A stretch of 11,248 bases of DNA from Isotricha intestinalis (Eukaryota; Ciliophora; Litostomatea; Vestibuliferida; Isotrichidae). The position numbers were made by a program, and so were the translations under genes. The notes under the pieces were generated by a model. That model worked only from the letters and a program-made list of their open reading frames with translations, was not told the DNA's origin and did no database searches. Within the stretch, counting starts at the first letter, position 1. The number at the start of each line of letters is the position of its first letter. Of this stretch, positions 8,802 to 11,248 are shown piece by piece. The stretch is from positions 1 through 11,248 of the forward strand of contig JAJJLU010004605.1 in assembly GCA_023807065.1 (NCBI GenBank). The letters run 5' to 3'.

Positions 8802-9125
8802 TCATTTTTAACAGAAATAATTTTATATATTTTCTTTTTGTATTTATTAAATAAATATGAATTCCATAAAACAAATTTTTAAAATTTTCTATTTTATTAA
8901 ATTCAAATTCTAAACTTCTTTTTTTTCATTAATAGATAAATAAAAACAAGGTTGATTTGGAAAAGATAATATTTTTTTTGTATAAAGATTTAATTCCAAA
9001 AGTAATTTCACAAATATTTTTAAATTCAATATTTTTCTCGTTATATTATTTTTATTTGTCAAATATTTTAATCATATCATTGTAAATATCAATTTTATAA
9101 AAATGTTCTTTTTTTCCTTTTGAAA
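8802..9125 (-). CDS. PH-like domain (PLC/kinesin-type PH), 5' part replaced
   Basis: PH domains bind phosphoinositides or proteins at membranes. Reading leftward: ISKGKKEHFYKIDIYNDM, KNIEFKNICEITFGIKSLY, then after a one-base correction PNQPCFYLSINEKK, SLEFEFNKIENFKNLFYG and IHIYLINTKRKYIKL. This follows the PH pattern of kG...h.r.f.l, a strand ending in I..I..G..s..f, a cfSl strand, rsLdLef and a C-terminal helix with a W-equivalent at FKNLFYG. UAA codons within DK-UAA-K-UAA-YNEKN are Gln. The sequence ends in a possible UGA at 8802-8804. Upstream it is continuous with the end of the helicase gene rather than with a start of its own; an ATG at 9200-9202 is in a different frame and looks fortuitous. 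It is probably a fragment of another protein. Confidence 0.6.
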
Positions 9126-9518
9126 TAAAATTTATTTTTATAATGTTACTTAGTTGAACAATAATATTTAATTTTTTTTGAGTAAATTATTCCAAATTTC
9201 ATTCTTAAATATAGTACTTTTTCTTTAATTGTTTAAAAAGATTTTAATAATTTAAATTTAATGTAAATTAAGTTTTCAAATAATAATGCAATGAATCAAA
9301 ATTAAAATTAAGTTAATAGGTAATTCTTTACTTAATTCATTTATTCCTTATTCATTATCTCTCACTGGAACACCTTCAAATTCAGTTGCTCTTGATAATA
9401 AATCTATTAGTTTATTTATAGATAAATTTTGAAAAGATTATTATAATAATATTTAGCAGATTTATAACTCATATAATAAAAATGATGTTAAATTATCTAA
9501 TTTTGTAGAATTAATTTT

Positions 9519-9541
9519 ATCATTATCATTATCATTATCAT
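9519..9541. repeat. ATCATT hexanucleotide microsatellite, about 3.8 units
   Basis: Tandem ATCATT on the plus strand encodes alternating Asp-Asn (DNDNDND) on the minus strand, just after the SNCIEI strand of the helicase gene. It is a codon-pair slippage repeat in a surface loop. Confidence 0.85.
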
Positions 9542-11094
9542 GTATTTCAATACAATTTGATTTTTGTAATTCAGTTAAAACATTATTTAAAATAGAATTC
9601 AAATAATTATTTAATATTTTAGCATCAGTTGATGATGTTAAACCATATAAAGTAGGATTTTTAACTAATCTTTTAAAAAAATAAGTCCATTTAATATATT
9701 CAATTCATAAATATTTTTAGTAGATAACACACCATATGAAATTTCAGTATTAATATGATCAAAAAGCATTTTATGTAAAGAACTTTCTAAAGGGAAAGTT
9801 TCATATAAAAATTTCTTATAAAAGTTCTTTTTATCTTGTTTAACAAATAAACAAACAACAGTCTCATCATCATATTGAGCTCTTTAAATCATTTTTAAAA
9901 TATCAATGATAGGCATATCCACATAAGTACATAATTTTGTATGATAATATTCAGTTCCTTTAATAATAATTAAATGAGAAGGTACCCAAACTAAATTAAT
10001 TGTTGCTATTAAAATTTGTTAGTGTGTCTTCTTGAAGAAACAAATAATAAAAAAGGTTTATTATCACTAAAAAGTAATAATAGCATTATAACAAGTTTTA
10101 TTCATAATAGCCATATGACGACAATATGTTCAGTAACAGAACAAGGTCTAATTGCAGGTTTAAAATTAAATGATACAGGCGCTCTTTTATTATCATATTT
10201 AACTGAAATTCCAAGTCAGCATCAACTGAACTAGCAAGAGTTGTTGATAATCCAATAAATCTAATATTACTTTTCAATTTATGTAATATGAATGTCATAC
10301 GTGATATAATAACTTCAATAACAGGAATACTTTCAAAACCTAATAAATCTATTTCATCAATTATTACTATTGATACCTTTTTTACATATGTTCTATGATG
10401 CAAATTATGAGATATTCCATTTTTCTGGTGATGTTATTAAAATATCTGCATTTAATAATAATTCTAAATTTGGTGTGAAATCTCTTGTTAATTCTAATAC
10501 TTTTTTATTTAAAAATCGAAATTTATTTTTCCAATCTGTAACTCTTTCTTTTGCTAATGATTTGAATGAAGCTATATATATTATTTTTCCTATTGGGTTT
10601 TTTTTAAATAAACGTTACATTGCGAATTCTGCTATTACTGTTTTACCTTTTGGTGCTCCTACTAATAAATATTCATCTGTGAGATATACACTATAAAAAA
10701 TTTGAGTTTGAATAGGATTAAAAAATTTAAATGAATTTGAAAATACTTTTATAATCTTTATCTTGTAAAATTGTTAAAGGTAATGGATAAATATTTAATA
10801 ATTCTGTTTTAACATCTTAACCATCTGGTACTTCAATATATGCTAAATAAAATGATTCACTTATTTCACTTCTAATCCATCTTTCACTTATTATTGATAC
10901 TGTGTATACACTTTGTGTTTTTTTTCCTGGTTGTATATCAAAGGATATTGCAAATGTTAATACTATTTCTCTTGTTTTTATTTTTTCATTTTATTTTGGG
11001 AATAATATAAATTGTTCATAATGGATTATTTCTTTTTCATTACAATTACCCAAAATGGTTCTGATTGATGAGACATTTTTTTTGACAATAAAAA

Positions 11095-11248
11095 TTTTGG
11101 GTTAATGTTATTGTCATAATTTGATTATTAATATTCATATTATTTTGATTCATATTTTTGATTATTTATGTTTTGGTTATTCATATTATTCTCATTATTA
11201 TATATATTATTTTGTTGGTTCATTTTTTGATTATTCATTATATTTATA
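11095..11248 (-). repeat. Asn/Met/Gln-rich coding repeat upstream of the FN3 strand
   Basis: The minus strand reads degenerate MNNQ-type units (NNQKMNQQNN, NNMNNQNINNQ, then after one added base MNQNNMNINNQ), running directly into the FN3 strand IMTITLTQNFYCQKK. It is a low-complexity insertion inside the helicase protein, open at the right edge of the window. Confidence 0.7.

Larger units (their letters stand above)
9120..11248 (-). pseudogene. ASCC3/Slh1-type Ski2-like helicase: end of unit 1 and damaged unit 2
   Basis: ASCC3/Slh1 and Brr2 carry two helicase-Sec63 units and remodel RNA, ribosomes or the spliceosome. Here the FN3 end of a first Sec63 domain (SHQSEPFWV, IIHYEQFILFPK, TREIVLTFAISF, ISERWIRSE, about 11070-10790) leads into unit 2: FFNPIQTQIFYSVYLTDEYL, VGAPKGKTVIAEFA, IIYIASFKSLAKERVTDW, SPEKW, VSIVIIDEIDLLG, VIEVIISRM, RFIGLSTTLASS, FNFKPAIRP, FVSSRRHTN, ILIATINLVW, IIIKGTEYY, YVDMPIIDILKM, NFYKKFLYETFPLESSL, WTYFFKRLVKNPTLYGL. 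KGTEYY favours ASCC3 over Brr2 unit 2. Lesions: Walker A APTGSGKT is APKGKT, about 70 residues are missing between motifs IV and V, motif VI lacks its GR-GRP core, and several shorter gaps and single-base shifts occur. Sec63 2 breaks off near 9120. Catalysis by this copy is unlikely; an assembly fault is the main alternative to a pseudogene. Confidence 0.75.

Noticed and set aside
10016..10234. Plus-strand ORF of 72 codons
   Set aside because: It is a shadow of the helicase gene on the opposite strand.
10370..10696. Plus-strand ORF of 108 codons, the longest open frame under the standard code
   Set aside because: It lies opposite helicase motifs Ia to II on the minus strand; it is open only because the antisense of that coding frame avoids stops.
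1..11248. Bacterial, CRISPR, phage or insertion-sequence content
   Set aside because: No regular spaced repeats, no transposase, no ribosome-binding sites; all recognisable domains are eukaryotic.
1..11248. Mitochondrial or plastid DNA as the cause of the AT bias
   Set aside because: BEACH, Yip1, ASCC3 and GT-AG introns are nuclear features, and UAR = Gln with UGA stop is not an organelle code.

Overview
The window is extremely AT-rich nuclear DNA from a microbial eukaryote that reads UAA and UAG as glutamine and seems to use UGA as its only stop. Read with the standard code it breaks into scraps of under 110 codons. Read with UAR = Gln it resolves into recognisable eukaryotic genes: PH-BEACH, a GH13-GT5 glucan synthase-like protein, a FAIM-like domain, a Yip1-family Golgi protein, an ASCC3/Slh1-type helicase, a PH-like protein and a cysteine-rich zinc-binding protein. 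The Yip1 gene has two tiny GT-AG introns (58 and 49 nt). Code, base composition and intron size fit a ciliate, or a metamonad with the same code (oxymonad or hexamitid type). I cannot choose between these from one window.

Layout. The minus strand from 4574 to 1 carries a FAIM-like head, a long charged Asn/Glu/Lys-rich linker, a GH13-like region, the first part of a GT5 (starch/glycogen synthase-like) domain and then, abruptly, a PH-BEACH segment. The plus strand from 4648 to about 5795 carries a weak ORF and a two-TM protein with a PH-like tail. A cysteine-rich gene (minus, 6915 to about 5954) and a Yip1-family gene (plus, from 7008) diverge from a 92-bp gap. The plus strand at 8177-8696 holds the 3' part of an unidentified gene. 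The minus strand from 11248 to about 9120 holds the second helicase unit of an ASCC3-like protein, which passes into a PH-like domain ending near 8802.

Almost every gene needs small frame corrections. Most are a single A or T missing from a homopolymer, which suggests uncorrected long-read consensus. That does not explain the rest: small deletions in conserved helicase motifs (Walker A, motifs V and VI), about 70 residues missing between helicase motifs IV and V, and two sites where one conserved protein passes into another in the same orientation (GT5 to BEACH near 675; Sec63-like to PH near 9120). Either the assembly is damaged or this is a decaying, deletion-prone region.

The genes do not form one pathway; this is ordinary tightly packed protist housekeeping content (membrane traffic, storage-glucan synthesis, RNA helicase). 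All homology calls come from motif recognition by eye. Coordinates of frame-corrected genes are approximate to a few codons.
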